DNA of 64,000 nt from Cruorifilaria tuberocauda. Its lineage: Eukaryota; Nematoda; Chromadorea; Rhabditida; Onchocercidae. Made by a program: the position numbers and the translations under genes. Positions 49,201 to 61,225 of this stretch are shown here, piece by piece. The notes beneath the pieces were generated by a model that ran no database searches, was not told the origin of the DNA, and saw only the letters and a program-made list of their open reading frames with translations. Numbering within the stretch: the stretch's first letter is position 1; each line of letters starts with the position of its first letter. The stretch covers positions 1-64,000 of the forward strand of contig JABVXU010000016.1 in the NCBI GenBank assembly GCA_013365365.1, written 5' to 3'.

Positions 49201-49326
49201 ATTCAGTATTTTTAACTCTCATAAGGTTTAACAGAATTTTATAGGACTAAAGGTACACTGCTTTCATATCTATCACTTATCCGCATTCCAGTTCTTCAGA
49301 AAATATTGTCTGTTATTTAATCAGTT
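43244..49326. other. Gene-poor region upstream of syntaxin
   Basis: About 6 kb, AT-rich, with T-rich tracts, a TGTGTG/TCTG tract near 43478-43502, a minisatellite at 46153-46235 and an overlapping pair of open frames at 46731-47174. No gene can be supported firmly. It probably includes the unc-64 promoter. Confidence 0.5.
46153..46235. repeat. TGCGTGCATGTGCGTGTA minisatellite
   Basis: An 18-base unit repeats about twice exactly and then degrades into TGTGTATATG. It causes repetitive open frames (His-Ala-Tyr-Thr runs) on the minus strand. Confidence 0.8.
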
Positions 49327-52300
49327 ATGACCAAGGATCGTCTGAGCGCTCTTAAAGCTGTACGTCGCTTATTTATTATTTAAGCTTTCTTTCAGGATTT
49401 CTAGGTGTTTCACAATTTCTTTATCTGTTAAGGTATGAATTGACTGTATTATAATTTGTTTTTCTAGTCCCATCTACCTCATTTGTGCGCTCTTATGTGT
49501 AGTTCTAACCTTTTTACAGCCGCGATAAAGTAGTAAATGTGAAATTTTTTCACTTTCTAATTTATCATCTTTATTTATTCATTAAATAGAATTCTGGGAC
49601 GATTTATACACCTTTCCCATCACGTATACTAGCATATTAAACAATTTAGTTCTGATTTATGAGTTATTGGATCAATAGCTTTTCTACCCTCATTTTTAGT
49701 TCTAAGTTTCTTCTTTTTTAAGATTATTTCCATTATGATTTAGAAAACTAAGTATCTACAAAAAAATGATGATAAAAATGTTGCAGGCACAATCAGAAGA
49801 AGACCATGAAGATGACCTAACAGCAACAGATAACGCTCAAGGACAATTCATGGAAGAATTTTTCGAACAGGTTGGACTTTTCATATTTTCATACTTCTGT
49901 TTTTGAAATTCCATAAACTGAATTCATCCTAGTTGATCTAGTAACTGATTTAATTTTGATTTATTGTGGTCAGGACAAATGCATGTGGTGTTACTTTATT
50001 CATTTATTCCTCTCAGAATCTTTTTTGCAATTGCTAAATTTTATTCTACAAAGAAAAATTTATTTAAACAATTTATTTCTTTTATATCGTTATTTTTTTA
50101 TCGTACTGATTATCAAGGTTGAAGAAATACGAGGTAGTGTAGATTTAATTGCATCAAATGTGGAAGAAGTGAAGAAGAAACATTCAGCGATTCTTTCCAA
50201 TCCAGTTAATGACCCTAGTATGTTTCTTGCAATTTTTAGAATTTTTGTCTGATTAATAATCATAATTTTAATTTGTGCTTTCAAGCTTTGTCATGAATTG
50301 TCTATCTATAGGTCATTCTTTTGCTCACTTAGCGAAATTCATTTTCATTTTGATCAAGAGATAAAGGAATATCAAAATCACTTGATGTTCTTTAATTAAT
50401 GTCTTAACATTTCCTTGCTTTTCATTTGATTGAATATTTTTAGATTTTTATCTTCGTTTAACTGTAGCCTTTTTTTGATTTACTAACTGTTAGGTGGATC
50501 CATCTCTTATACAATGATTTCAGTTTGGATTCTTGTTTTTCTCTTTGAATAGAAAAGAAATGGTTTACCATGATTGCTGACTGTATATTTTGCAGAAACG
50601 AAAGAGGAATTGGATGAGTTAATGGCTAGCATTAAAAAAACTGCAAATAAAGTTCGAGGAAAACTGAAATGTTAGTTTTTTTTTATATTGTGTTTCATTC
50701 TGAAGCTTGTCAAGTTCTGGAATTGAATATAGGATATTGAAAACATAAATTTTTATCATTATGTGAACCGAAAGAAAAGTGCGAAATACTTCGTTACTAA
50801 TAATTAATTAAGAAACAACATATCCGTAATTGTTGAAACAGATTTGATCATTATTTTAATTCATTTTTTCGGTGAACTGCGATAATCTATCTGCTAAATC
50901 TAAGAATATAGCTTTCCTTTTTTACTTAAGCATTTGATATTATATTCCTCTTTTTTTTTGATGCTGTTTAACTGTATTGTTTGCATCACTTTCGAAAAAT
51001 TTAATTTCAATGATAGCAGAAGTTAAATTAAACATCGTAGATATGTCTTTTCACTGATTGAAATATTTCAGTGATCGAAAATAGTATTGAGCATGATGAA
51101 AGTAGTGGATTGTCGTCAGCTGATTTACGTATACGAAAGACGCAGCATTCAACTCTTTCCAGAAAATTCGTTGAAGTGATGACGGATTATAATAAAACAC
51201 AAACAGATTATCGCGAGCGTTGCAAAGGCCGTATTCAAAGGCAGTTAGATATTGCTGGCAAGCAAGTTGGGGATGAAGTAAGTTTATTTCGTTCTGAAAG
51301 CTTTTCTTAACTTTTCTCTATAGATGTTTACGGATTTGGAATTACATCAGTACTGATTAGATTTTTATGATAGTTTATAGTTTTTATTATATCAGCGTAT
51401 AATTTCAATTTTTATGACAAAAAGTGTGAAAATGTGTTGATTTTTTATTTACTGGTTGTGTTTTGATATTGTTGAATTTTATTCAGCATGCAAAATCAGC
51501 GGTTTTTTAATAAAACATGCACAATGTAAGCACCAATTACATTTGGTTTTGCTAGGTTGTGGGATTGATCAGTTTTTAAATGTTGCATTGAATCTTTTGA
51601 TTAGTGCAAACTAAAATTGCTGTTGCTCGACAAGTTTTTAATGAAGATTGGTGCTTCAGTTAGTTTTAAATTATCTCCTGTCTGAGTCATTTCACATATA
51701 ATAAACCGCTTTCAGACTTACTTGAAGTTTCATAAAATGTAAACTATGTCGCTTCTGCAATGTAATGTCTGATTTTTAATTTTATAATTTTGGTACTGTT
51801 AGTTCTTTTTTTTTAGGATCTGGAAGAAATGATTGAGTCTGGGAATCCAGGTGTATTCACTCAAGGTATCATTACCGATACGCAACAAGCACGGCAAACA
51901 TTAGCAGATATCGAGGCTCGTCATAATGATATCATGAAGTTAGAATCAAGTATACGTGAACTACATGATATGTTCATGGATATGGCAATGCTCGTCGAGT
52001 CTCAGGTGAGCTTAAAGCAGTGAAACAATTTTATTTTGAAGCTGTATTATAGTGTTGATTAAATAGTGTGCAGGAGTGCTAATTTAGGGTCCCATTCATT
52101 ATTACTGTATTATTATTAGCATATCACTGATTACTTTATGTATTACTTATTGCTGGTGAAATTCTTTATAGTTGTTATCATCGTAATTTCGATAACACAC
52201 TGGGATGATTTTGCATAAATATCTTCAAAGAGAATCTCAGTAATAACCGTAAACAAATGCATTAAATCCGCCACCCTCCAGTAATTCTTTTTTATATAAG

Positions 52301-55300
52301 ATTTTTTTTTGCAGCTATGCTTCAGCTTCTATTATTTTAATATTTGTAGGGCGAAATGGTAGATCGAATAGAATACAATGTAGAGCATGCAAAAGAATTT
52401 GTCGATCGAGCCGTGGCTGATACGAAAAAAGCCGTACAATACCAAAGTAAAGCGAGAAGAGTAAGTTTCTTTTTTCTTATGTATTTTGCGAATAATGTTT
52501 ATTGGTCAAGTTTTATCTGTTTCGCATCATTTAAACGAAAAAAAGCGATATAAAATGATTACAAGTTATCTTCAAAAGTCTTTTTTTTTAACATAAAACT
52601 AATAGACAAGTCCATTTTTAGATCCTGAAACATTTAACAAAATATCATAAATTAATAAAATATTTGGGAATTTGAAAACTAAGATAAGTGGTGTTTCTTG
52701 ATGCTTTTCCGATTATTAATAAATTTCTTGGTTCGTTTGAATGCATTATGCTTCTGCTCATCAAATTGTGATCGTCGTGTATCATGTTTTAACCATCTGC
52801 ATGTAACATTATCATTTGTATTATGAACAATACGCTTACATGTTAATTTTATTTACAATTGTCATTTAGTGTCTGTCGCTTTGATCACATTCATTGACAA
52901 GTCGAAGAGTTTGCTACATTTTGAATTTAGGGAACAGCTTGAAAATGGTGAAACAAATAGCTAATTTAATAAATAAATCCATAAGCTTTTCGACTTTTCC
53001 CCTTATTTGTTTTGTCATAGTTATTTTGCATTATCTTTGATCGATCTGGAGACATCGTAAAAATTTTCCGGAGCAGCACAATTTTAGTTTCCGAATTGGC
53101 GCAAACGATTTTAAATAATTTTCACTTCAATTATTGAATTATATTGTGTGCACGAATTGTTTGTGTATGTGTATGAGGAAGATTGTCGAATCACAACTTT
53201 ATGAAAGGGTGATTCATGAATATCAAGCAGGAAATTTATAGGATGCGTTACTGCAGTTTCTGATTCAGCAGAAGTAGGAAAATAGATCATGTTACTGGCA
53301 TAGAACCATTAATTTCTATAGATGATTGTTTTTTAGGGTCAATTGGAATTTTCAGATTTTGTAAAATGGAATTGGTGTTTTAGCGAAAATAATAGGAAAG
53401 TATTCCTGCAAATCTAGCTTTAAAAAAAAAGCATTTTAGCATAAGAAAAAAGGAAAAATAAGGTTGCGTTTTGTTTATATTAGAAATCCCGAAGTTCAAC
53501 AATATATTAATCTACTTTTTTATGTATGAGTTTATTATTACGAACAATATTTTGCCCTCATTTATGCTTTTCGTAGATGGCTGTTTTCTTTATTTTATGT
53601 CCTGATTGTTGTACATAGTATTAATGATGGATATAAGAGCGGCTGAGAAAATAATGAGAAAATACAGATTTGTGTAGAGAGATTTGTATAAAATATTCAG
53701 AAGTTAGTTTTTTTCTTTTTTTGTGGGAAATCGTTTCATTTTTTTTACTTGGTTGTTGTCGACAATAATTCAAGTTATATATATCTCGGTTCATATGCTT
53801 CTAATAATGACAATTCTTCAGTCTTCTATTGCAATAGCTGCAATACAGAAATAGAAGAACTTGAGCATATTCCACTTTTCAAATTCATACTTCCTTTGTT
53901 CTGCCCATATACCTGGATGCGGTAAAGGTAGGATCAGAGCTTGCTGCGAATTGTGATAAAATTTGAAATTTATAGTGTAGCATCTCGGACTATATCATTT
54001 TTTATCAATTGTTTGGCCATATCATGTTTAAGTTAAGGAATGAAATTTGTTTCGGTAGAATAGTTGGATTGCTAGCATATTTCGGAGAGCTTTCAGAAAA
54101 TGATTTGTTTTGTTGCGGATGTGTTGTGATTGGTCGTGATTGTGTTTGCTTGAAATTCCATTGTTCCAGTTGTGATGCATGTCTCATGCAAGAAATCTCC
54201 ACTGATCACTGAGTAATTAGGTGATGCTTTGATCAATCTATTTTGTCTTTAATCCAATAGAATATAAAAGAATTCATTGAACACGCTATCTTTTTATTCA
54301 ATCAATTTGATTATTATCCCTGTAGACACTTTTCATGATTTGTATGTTGTGCTTCATGTCCTTTGCTCCTATTTTTTTCAGTTTGCTGCCAAGGTGTAGG
54401 GAAGAGATAAAAGTATTTGTAAAGCAAGATAAAGGATGCATTTTTTTCCTTTCAGAAGAAGATAATGATACTGATTTGCGTGACAATACTAATCGCCATA
54501 CTGGTGCTCATGTTGATGACATTTATCCCAAGTCCTTTCTGAGGATATGGGCACTCATATTACTATTATTTGAATATATTTGTTTCCGTTCATATCTTTC
54601 TCGTTATAGTGTTGTAGCTTCCTTCTATTATTTTTTACTTTTTATTACTTAATTTTGTCTTTGTAATTAACGGAATGGAAGCGCTTTTAGTAATTTTTTA
54701 AATAAAATTTGCTTTTTGAATCAAAGAAGTAAGTTCAGATCACTGATTATGACAAATGCCGATTTCTTTGGGGAGAGAGTTTGCTGCTTTGTATTTCGAA
54801 ATGACGTTTTATGATCGTAGACCTTTTCATATATGTCATAAAGAATAAGAAAAATGTGATGGGATTGTTTTTATGTTGAGCTGCTTTTACCTACAACAAA
54901 AGAAACTGAGATTGGGTTTGATTTTCGCTTTGCTTCCTTCTTTTTAGCACTTGATGAAGTACAACAGTAGTTGTTCGTATAGGTTCACATGTATTAATCA
55001 TCATCTAATAGCAACTAGTAATGATAATATGGTTTTTGTTCAGCTTTCTGCTATTTGTCGGTCTTATCAATCAATTAGGCTTGTGTTACAGTTGAATCAA
55101 TACACGGGCTTATTTATATATTGTTTTGTTTACGAATGACTGTTATAATATATTTCTTGCTTTGCCACTGCCTAAATTTACATAACGTTCACATTTATTT
55201 TATAATTATATATCCACTTCTACTGCATTTATTCTCATCTCATAAATATTTGACGGATATTCGGAAATTGCATGATCTGTTACCACAGTAAAAAAGGAAA

Positions 55301-57297
55301 TTTTTTTTGAGATTGTATGTTCTGAACATTTGGTAATACCTGTTTAAGATCTATTCAAGCATTATTAATGTTGAAGAAAAGATATCAGTTCAGAAGTTTT
55401 TTGTTAATTTCAATAATAGGATGGTTCTAAATTATGCATTTCCATCTGGTTAAGATACAGATATTTAATATAATGATCCTTATAATTTTGCCATAAAATG
55501 ATTCAGTGTTATAATTTCCCTCTCTTTGAAATCGCTTGTGATCTCAAAAAGCAATCAGTAGTTGTATTTTCTTTGTATTTCTTCGTTAACTTTCCTCACA
55601 AATGTGTTTTGTCATTAAATTAAACTAGTAATTTGGTTTTGAGTTCTTTTTTTCGTATTATAATTCTATGAGACAAAACTTAGTAATTTCTTATTTTTAA
55701 AATTTGTTTGTTTAAATATAATACTGTTGATATTGTATGATTTTCACTCTTTTTCTAAGATATATGAGAAGATATTACGAAGACACGAATATAGTAGTCC
55801 TTTTAATAGATTTTTAATCTAAGCAAAGTGTGAAAACCTAAAAAGGACTGAAAATCTGAATTGAAAAAAGAAGGATGGAAGTTAGAGAAAATGAAGAAAG
55901 AGATCATGAATTTTGAAATTTTGAAATCAAATGTTTTCGTTGTTAGAAACTCGAACATTGTTTTCCTGAAGATGAAAATGCGCTCTAAAATTTCGGAAGT
56001 AGTTCTCTTATTTCCCGTTTCATATATCGATTTTCTTCCCATTAATAGCTATTGCTTGAGTCATTTAGAAATAATGATTCAGTGGCAAGAAAATTCATAG
56101 GAATTAGCGTGTTTATTTGTAGAGTTCATCACATTATATGTAACCATGTTATGCAATTTCATATTGTATTTTTTATTTCTTACGCTGTTATGGAAAAGTT
56201 CTAAAAATTAAAAATATAACGGAAAAATTTTTTTAATCAGAAAAACTAGTTTGAATTCAATTACGCATTATGTTAACCTGTGGTCTTACTTTTCGCTTCT
56301 GAAAAAATATTGATTTTCAAAAAAGGACCACTTGGACGATAATATTTTGTCCTTTTCTTTTAAATCGGCAAAATTAGCTTGTTTTCTTGATCGGTAATCC
56401 GAAAAGAAGTTCCAACTATTTCCCTGTGGTTAAAATTTATATCTTAATTTTGTTGTAGAATTTTTGAAAATGTGGAAGATTGTGAAGAGCTGTTGGTAAA
56501 ATTTGCATTTTCGAAATTTTAGCATAGCAAAGAGAAAGTACTACCGTTTGTTTTCGGATTTCAATTGAAATTTATTCTTATGTCCAGCAAAATCAAATCA
56601 AAATATTTTGGACAAAGCATAAAAATATTGGTTTGCTTAAACAATAGTCTTTGAAACTATCATTTAAAATTATTTCCTATGTTTCATAAATAAATGAAAT
56701 CAAAGCGTTTGAATTCCGACTTCTGCAGAAGTTTGAAAGTTAGATAAACTGAATTAAAACTAATTTTTTTATTATTTCATTTGCGTCATGCATTATTATA
56801 TTGAAAGAACAAATTTTACTCCGCTCTTATCAAAATTTGTTGCAATTAGTAGGTGAAGAAGTGAATACGGTTTACAGTCATAATTTGATAATAGAGTGTA
56901 ACACAATAATTTAGAAGTAATATAATGATTTGAAATTCTAAAGGTCTATTATCCCTTTTTTTCACTGTTTATTTAATTGTCGCTGATGATCTGTTATATG
57001 TTATTGAAATATGAAAGATGAGGTTGTTCTACTAGGATAAAGAAGCGTTTACCAGTTTCTCATATTCATGATTTGAAGAGACATACTTCCTTGCTTAAAT
57101 TCTCTAACAGTTAAACAAACAATTCTTCATGCAAAAAAAAATATATTTGCACACCTAAAGCTATAAGAAGTTTGAATGAATGTGTCACATTTCAGAAAAA
57201 AATTTGCATTTTGGTATTCATTATGTTATTGTTGGTGTCGATGACGCTATTTCTTATTATTTATTTCGCTGGATCATCAAAATCATCACAGAAATAG
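49327..57297 (+). CDS. unc-64: Syntaxin-1 orthologue, plasma-membrane t-SNARE
   Basis: Common exons: 49327-49359, 49787-49870, 50118-50217, 50596-50670, 51072-51277, 51817-52005, 52350-52460 (266 residues), joined to either last exon 57196-57297 (299 residues in total) or 54456-54542 (294). All phases match. It opens [15 protein letters not shown], as in C. elegans UNC-64. The Habc domain includes VEEIRGSVD and TKEELDELM, and the linker [17 protein letters not shown] is intact. The SNARE motif runs from about residue 190 to 255 with the layer Gln in [20 protein letters not shown], and a Lys/Arg-rich juxtamembrane KARRKK precedes the anchor. It forms the exocytic SNARE complex with SNAP-25 and synaptobrevin and binds UNC-18. 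The distal last exon encodes [16 protein letters not shown]..., ending SSKSSQK. Confidence 0.97.
54456..54542 (+). CDS. unc-64: Alternative last exon of unc-64 (second membrane anchor)
   Basis: A CCTTTCAG acceptor is followed by 28 codons, [18 protein letters not shown] then a short PSPF end and TGA. It starts in the same phase 0 as the exon at 57196 and also begins with two lysines and a hydrophobic stretch, so exon 7 (ending at 52460) can splice to either. C. elegans unc-64 is known to make isoforms differing in the C-terminal hydrophobic region, which fits. Terminal use here implies its own polyadenylation site. Confidence 0.85.
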   Translation, partial: KKIMILICVTILIAILVLMLMTFIPSPF

Positions 57298-60200
57298 GCA
57301 TTTTCTCTAGAGGACATTCCAGATCGATGCTTTTCATATTCCTGCTCTAACACTCGGAACATCTAGATCGGGATGTTGATAGGATGAGGATGTGGTATCT
57401 GAGTGAAAACAGTTACCACCATGTGCTAGTGTGCACTATTACTATTGCTTTCTCTTGTTAAGTGCAATTTATTTTGTTTGCAATTCATATTTAAATTTTC
57501 AGTTTTGGAATTTATTTAGGCATAATTTAGACATAATTTTTGAATGTTACTCTGCTTTGAGCAAAAAACGTTATTAGAAAAATGAACTCGTAAATTGAAT
57601 TTGATAAGATGCGTGTCGTTATCTTAGCATAAAATTTGACTTCTCCCCTATTATAATATGTAGCAGAAAATGAATGAATAAGAATATGATAAACTATATG
57701 AGAACTTACTTGGTTTGAAAGAACAGTTAAGTTCATTCATGGAAAACAAAGAGATACGCATGAAGCAAAATTTAATTACCATCTTGTCCATTTCAAAGTA
57801 TTTTAGTCTCGTAATTTTACCTCTTTAATTGCTATCTAGAAAAAAATTTGACCAATTCACAATTTTAAAATCACAATACGTTTGTATATGCTTTGCAAAT
57901 CCTTAAATTGTTTGGGATACTTCACTTTAGTTTTGTAGTCTAACTACTTCATTTTCACGATCTAGAATAGTGAATGGTTTACTCTCGGTAATAATTGCTA
58001 ATAAAGGATAGAAATAAATTCCAATTTGTTCATTTGCTTGCCATGTAATTTATTTGTGTTGTTATATTTCTCATAGAAATACATATAAATCGTTTTTCAA
58101 TGTAAATGAAATCAACATCTTAGTGATAAGTTGACCACTAGTTACCGCAGTTAAAATTGGTGGTTTGAAGCAAAGGTAAATTGTTTTTGGAAGTAGTGTT
58201 ATGAGCGATTTTGTTGTTTGGAAGAACTTTATTCTTAGCAGAATCGAGACGTACTCAAGACTCCGTTCTGTTGGAGAGATTTGTTTGGAAGTAATGTTTC
58301 ACGAATAATTAGTGATAAGGTAACATTTGGAGAAGTAAGCAATAAATGGACTGTTGGGATTGATTGATTGGATAATTGTTGTTCATAGATATCTATTCTT
58401 CAGTGAGGTATTTAGACATAAAAATCCAATAAGAACCAAATTTATAGATAAGATAATCAGTGATGATTGTATCAAAAAGATAATCCTTCTGATGGTCAAT
58501 ATCATGTATGAAAAGGAAAGAGAAACCGACAGCAGAAAAGGAAATTGCTTTCATCGTTGTTGCACGTAAGAGAAGATAAAGAGCACATAATGCTAGAAAT
58601 GATATGCATGGGTGCTATTTTAGCAATATAGAAGAAGAATATCGTGACAATTTAAATTTGAGTTAATTAAAGATTGTGAAGAGTAACATATGATTAATTT
58701 TATATCATAAATTTTCGAGTGTATCGGCAAGTACGTCGTCAACTGGATGACAAAACGATTAATGATTACATCATTGAAAGCCAAAATACTGCTTACAACT
58801 TACAATAACTTCCTATTATCATGAACCGGATTAATAGAAATTCCAACTGAGCTGGACAAACTGAATGGGTAGATTTCCGTGAAATGAGATAAAACGGTGT
58901 TTTCGTGATGTACAGGAAGTCTAATTGAAATACTCTGAATTCAAATGTGCCTCGAAAGAAGCCAACTATTGGATGGTTTCTGATATTTGATGAAATCTGA
59001 ACAAGTTCTCTGTATGCTTTTGCGGATAATAGGTAACGTTGCTCCAACGTTACTGTTGTGAATTTCTTTTTAACAGTTGAGATTCATTTAGATCTTCGCG
59101 TTAATAAAAAGATGGAGATGAGCTTTCGTATACTGTAAACGTTATAATTCAATCTTTGTAAGAAAAATAAAATGAATCTGTCCAATTGTATTGTATTCAT
59201 ATTAATGTTTCTTTTGTGAATTTGAAATTGGAATTTTCCATTGTTATAATAATAATGTGAAATTCGACTGATGGCGAATTAAAACTTTTATCTAGAAGAA
59301 GCATAATTTGAGAACAGTTGTTCATATCTTCATATCTAATCATTCTTTGCCATCCATTTCATCGATACATTTTACTTAGTTTTTCATGTATTCCAACACA
59401 TTGTACATATTTACATTCGGTTGCAAATCACTGCAGTGACGACAGGTTTTTGTAAGAAATTATTAATAATATCATTAAGATTTCTGTCCTGATTGTCTTT
59501 TGAACATGTTGTAAAGATTGTTTTTCGTTATTTGCTGAATAAAAAACTACCTCGAAATGTTATTTAAATTTTATTGAATCTTTTCAGAAACTTCGATCCA
59601 TTTTCCAGAAACAAAGGAAATGTTACTTAGTAACTGATAAGAGCAGAGAAGAAAGTAATGGTATTCACTGTTAATTCATAAACGAAATATTTTCCACCAT
59701 CCAAAGTGGCACTCTCAAGATTATTCATTTCGAAACAAATGCGACAATGGTTTCACTCCTTTATATACACGCCAATGGTTGTTGGTATGGACACTTTGCG
59801 ATTTCATGAATCGATCGCTATTTGGAGTTTCCAAGTTTCATGGAGTGTGTGTTCCGGGCCGCATTAATTTCTCAATTTTTGCATTGACTAAGACGTCAAG
59901 AGATCGCAAATTCGCCGCATGTCTGAGGGCTTTGTTTTTTGTGACGAGGGTTGGAGAGGTTGGTGTTGTTCACATGTCGTGTCTTTCTCATTCTCTACTT
60001 ATCACGAACGGACTCTGATAAGTTGTTTACGAATTATTCACATGTCAAGATGTTTCCTTACTGTGCATTATCATTCATAGGTGTTAAGAACTCTGTTTCT
60101 CTTTCTCCATTCCATTTGCAATTATTTGAAATCTTAAGTTTGTCACTGTCTTCGTAACATTTCATGCAGTTGAAAATATAAGAAAGGGAAAATAATCAAA

Positions 60201-61225
60201 AGTAAGAGATTGGACTTGTTGGACAGATTAAGTTTGGATAAGTTTTGTGAAAATGAAGTATGACAATTTTTTTAAAGGCTTTCGATAGCATTGGCCGTTT
60301 GCGCTTTATGCAATGTGTTGCGATTTACCACACTTTTATTTGCTTTTGGTCACATTACACTAACACTTTCAGCCGGAACGCTCCACTGATTAAGTTTTTC
60401 TCAAATGCCAAAAAGATTGCTATTTGAGACAAAATCAAGAACTTGACAATCCTGCATCAAGGATTGTGAAGTTTTATCTACGTACTTGCATCATTTTTTT
60501 AAACGGAATTAAGCAGCCTAAATAGGATTATGACTGATATCTAAATTCAGTGGGTTTTCTATCGATTAAATCTTTTTCTAACTTACTTAGATGCATATTA
60601 GAATTGCATTTTTCAAGTCGTATATTGCATATATGTCTTATTACAATTCATTCGAAGTCATTAATAACACTCATATCCATTTTTGAAATCTGTTGCGCAG
60701 TCATCTGTTGATGTCAAAGAATTTGATAGCACCAGATGTGAATCTAATAGTTTGATAATTTTAGCAAATTTAATTGAATCTAATGCAACATTTACACCTT
60801 ATATTGTAAAAAATTGCTTTTGATTTTGAATAAGCTTTGAAGAGTTATTTTAGATATTGGAAACTTATGATATATAATTTCTCATACTTTGAAATCTTTT
60901 TGTCAAATCGTCTACAAATATTCATTTCAAGAAAGTAAAGTGAATAAATTTAATGGATGATTATTCGATTGCTAAAAAAGATTTTTGTTGTTTACTTAAC
61001 ATTTTTATATATTTCAACTCATAACTTCCTTTGTCATTTGATTTCACTGACTTTAAATGCTTGTCTTTTCTGTTCACCGTGAGTTTTTCTTTTCTTCCAA
61101 TCCATTTTTCTGTATTATAATCTGAAAATTTATTTTATTAAAAGGCAAAACTATTTTAGCGCCCTCATCGGAAATACTTCGCCGTAATAATTTTTAATGG
61201 AATTTTTTACTCCGTTATTGCAGAA
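57298..61225. other. Spacer between unc-64 and the PIP4K gene
   Basis: About 3.9 kb of AT-rich sequence. A slightly GC-richer patch at about 59750-60020 has a 79-codon plus-strand open frame without recognisable features. Nothing else is assignable. Confidence 0.5.

Noticed and set aside
55803..56100. 79-codon frames on both strands
   Set aside because: They lie inside the long intron before the distal unc-64 last exon and are Lys/Phe-rich chance frames.
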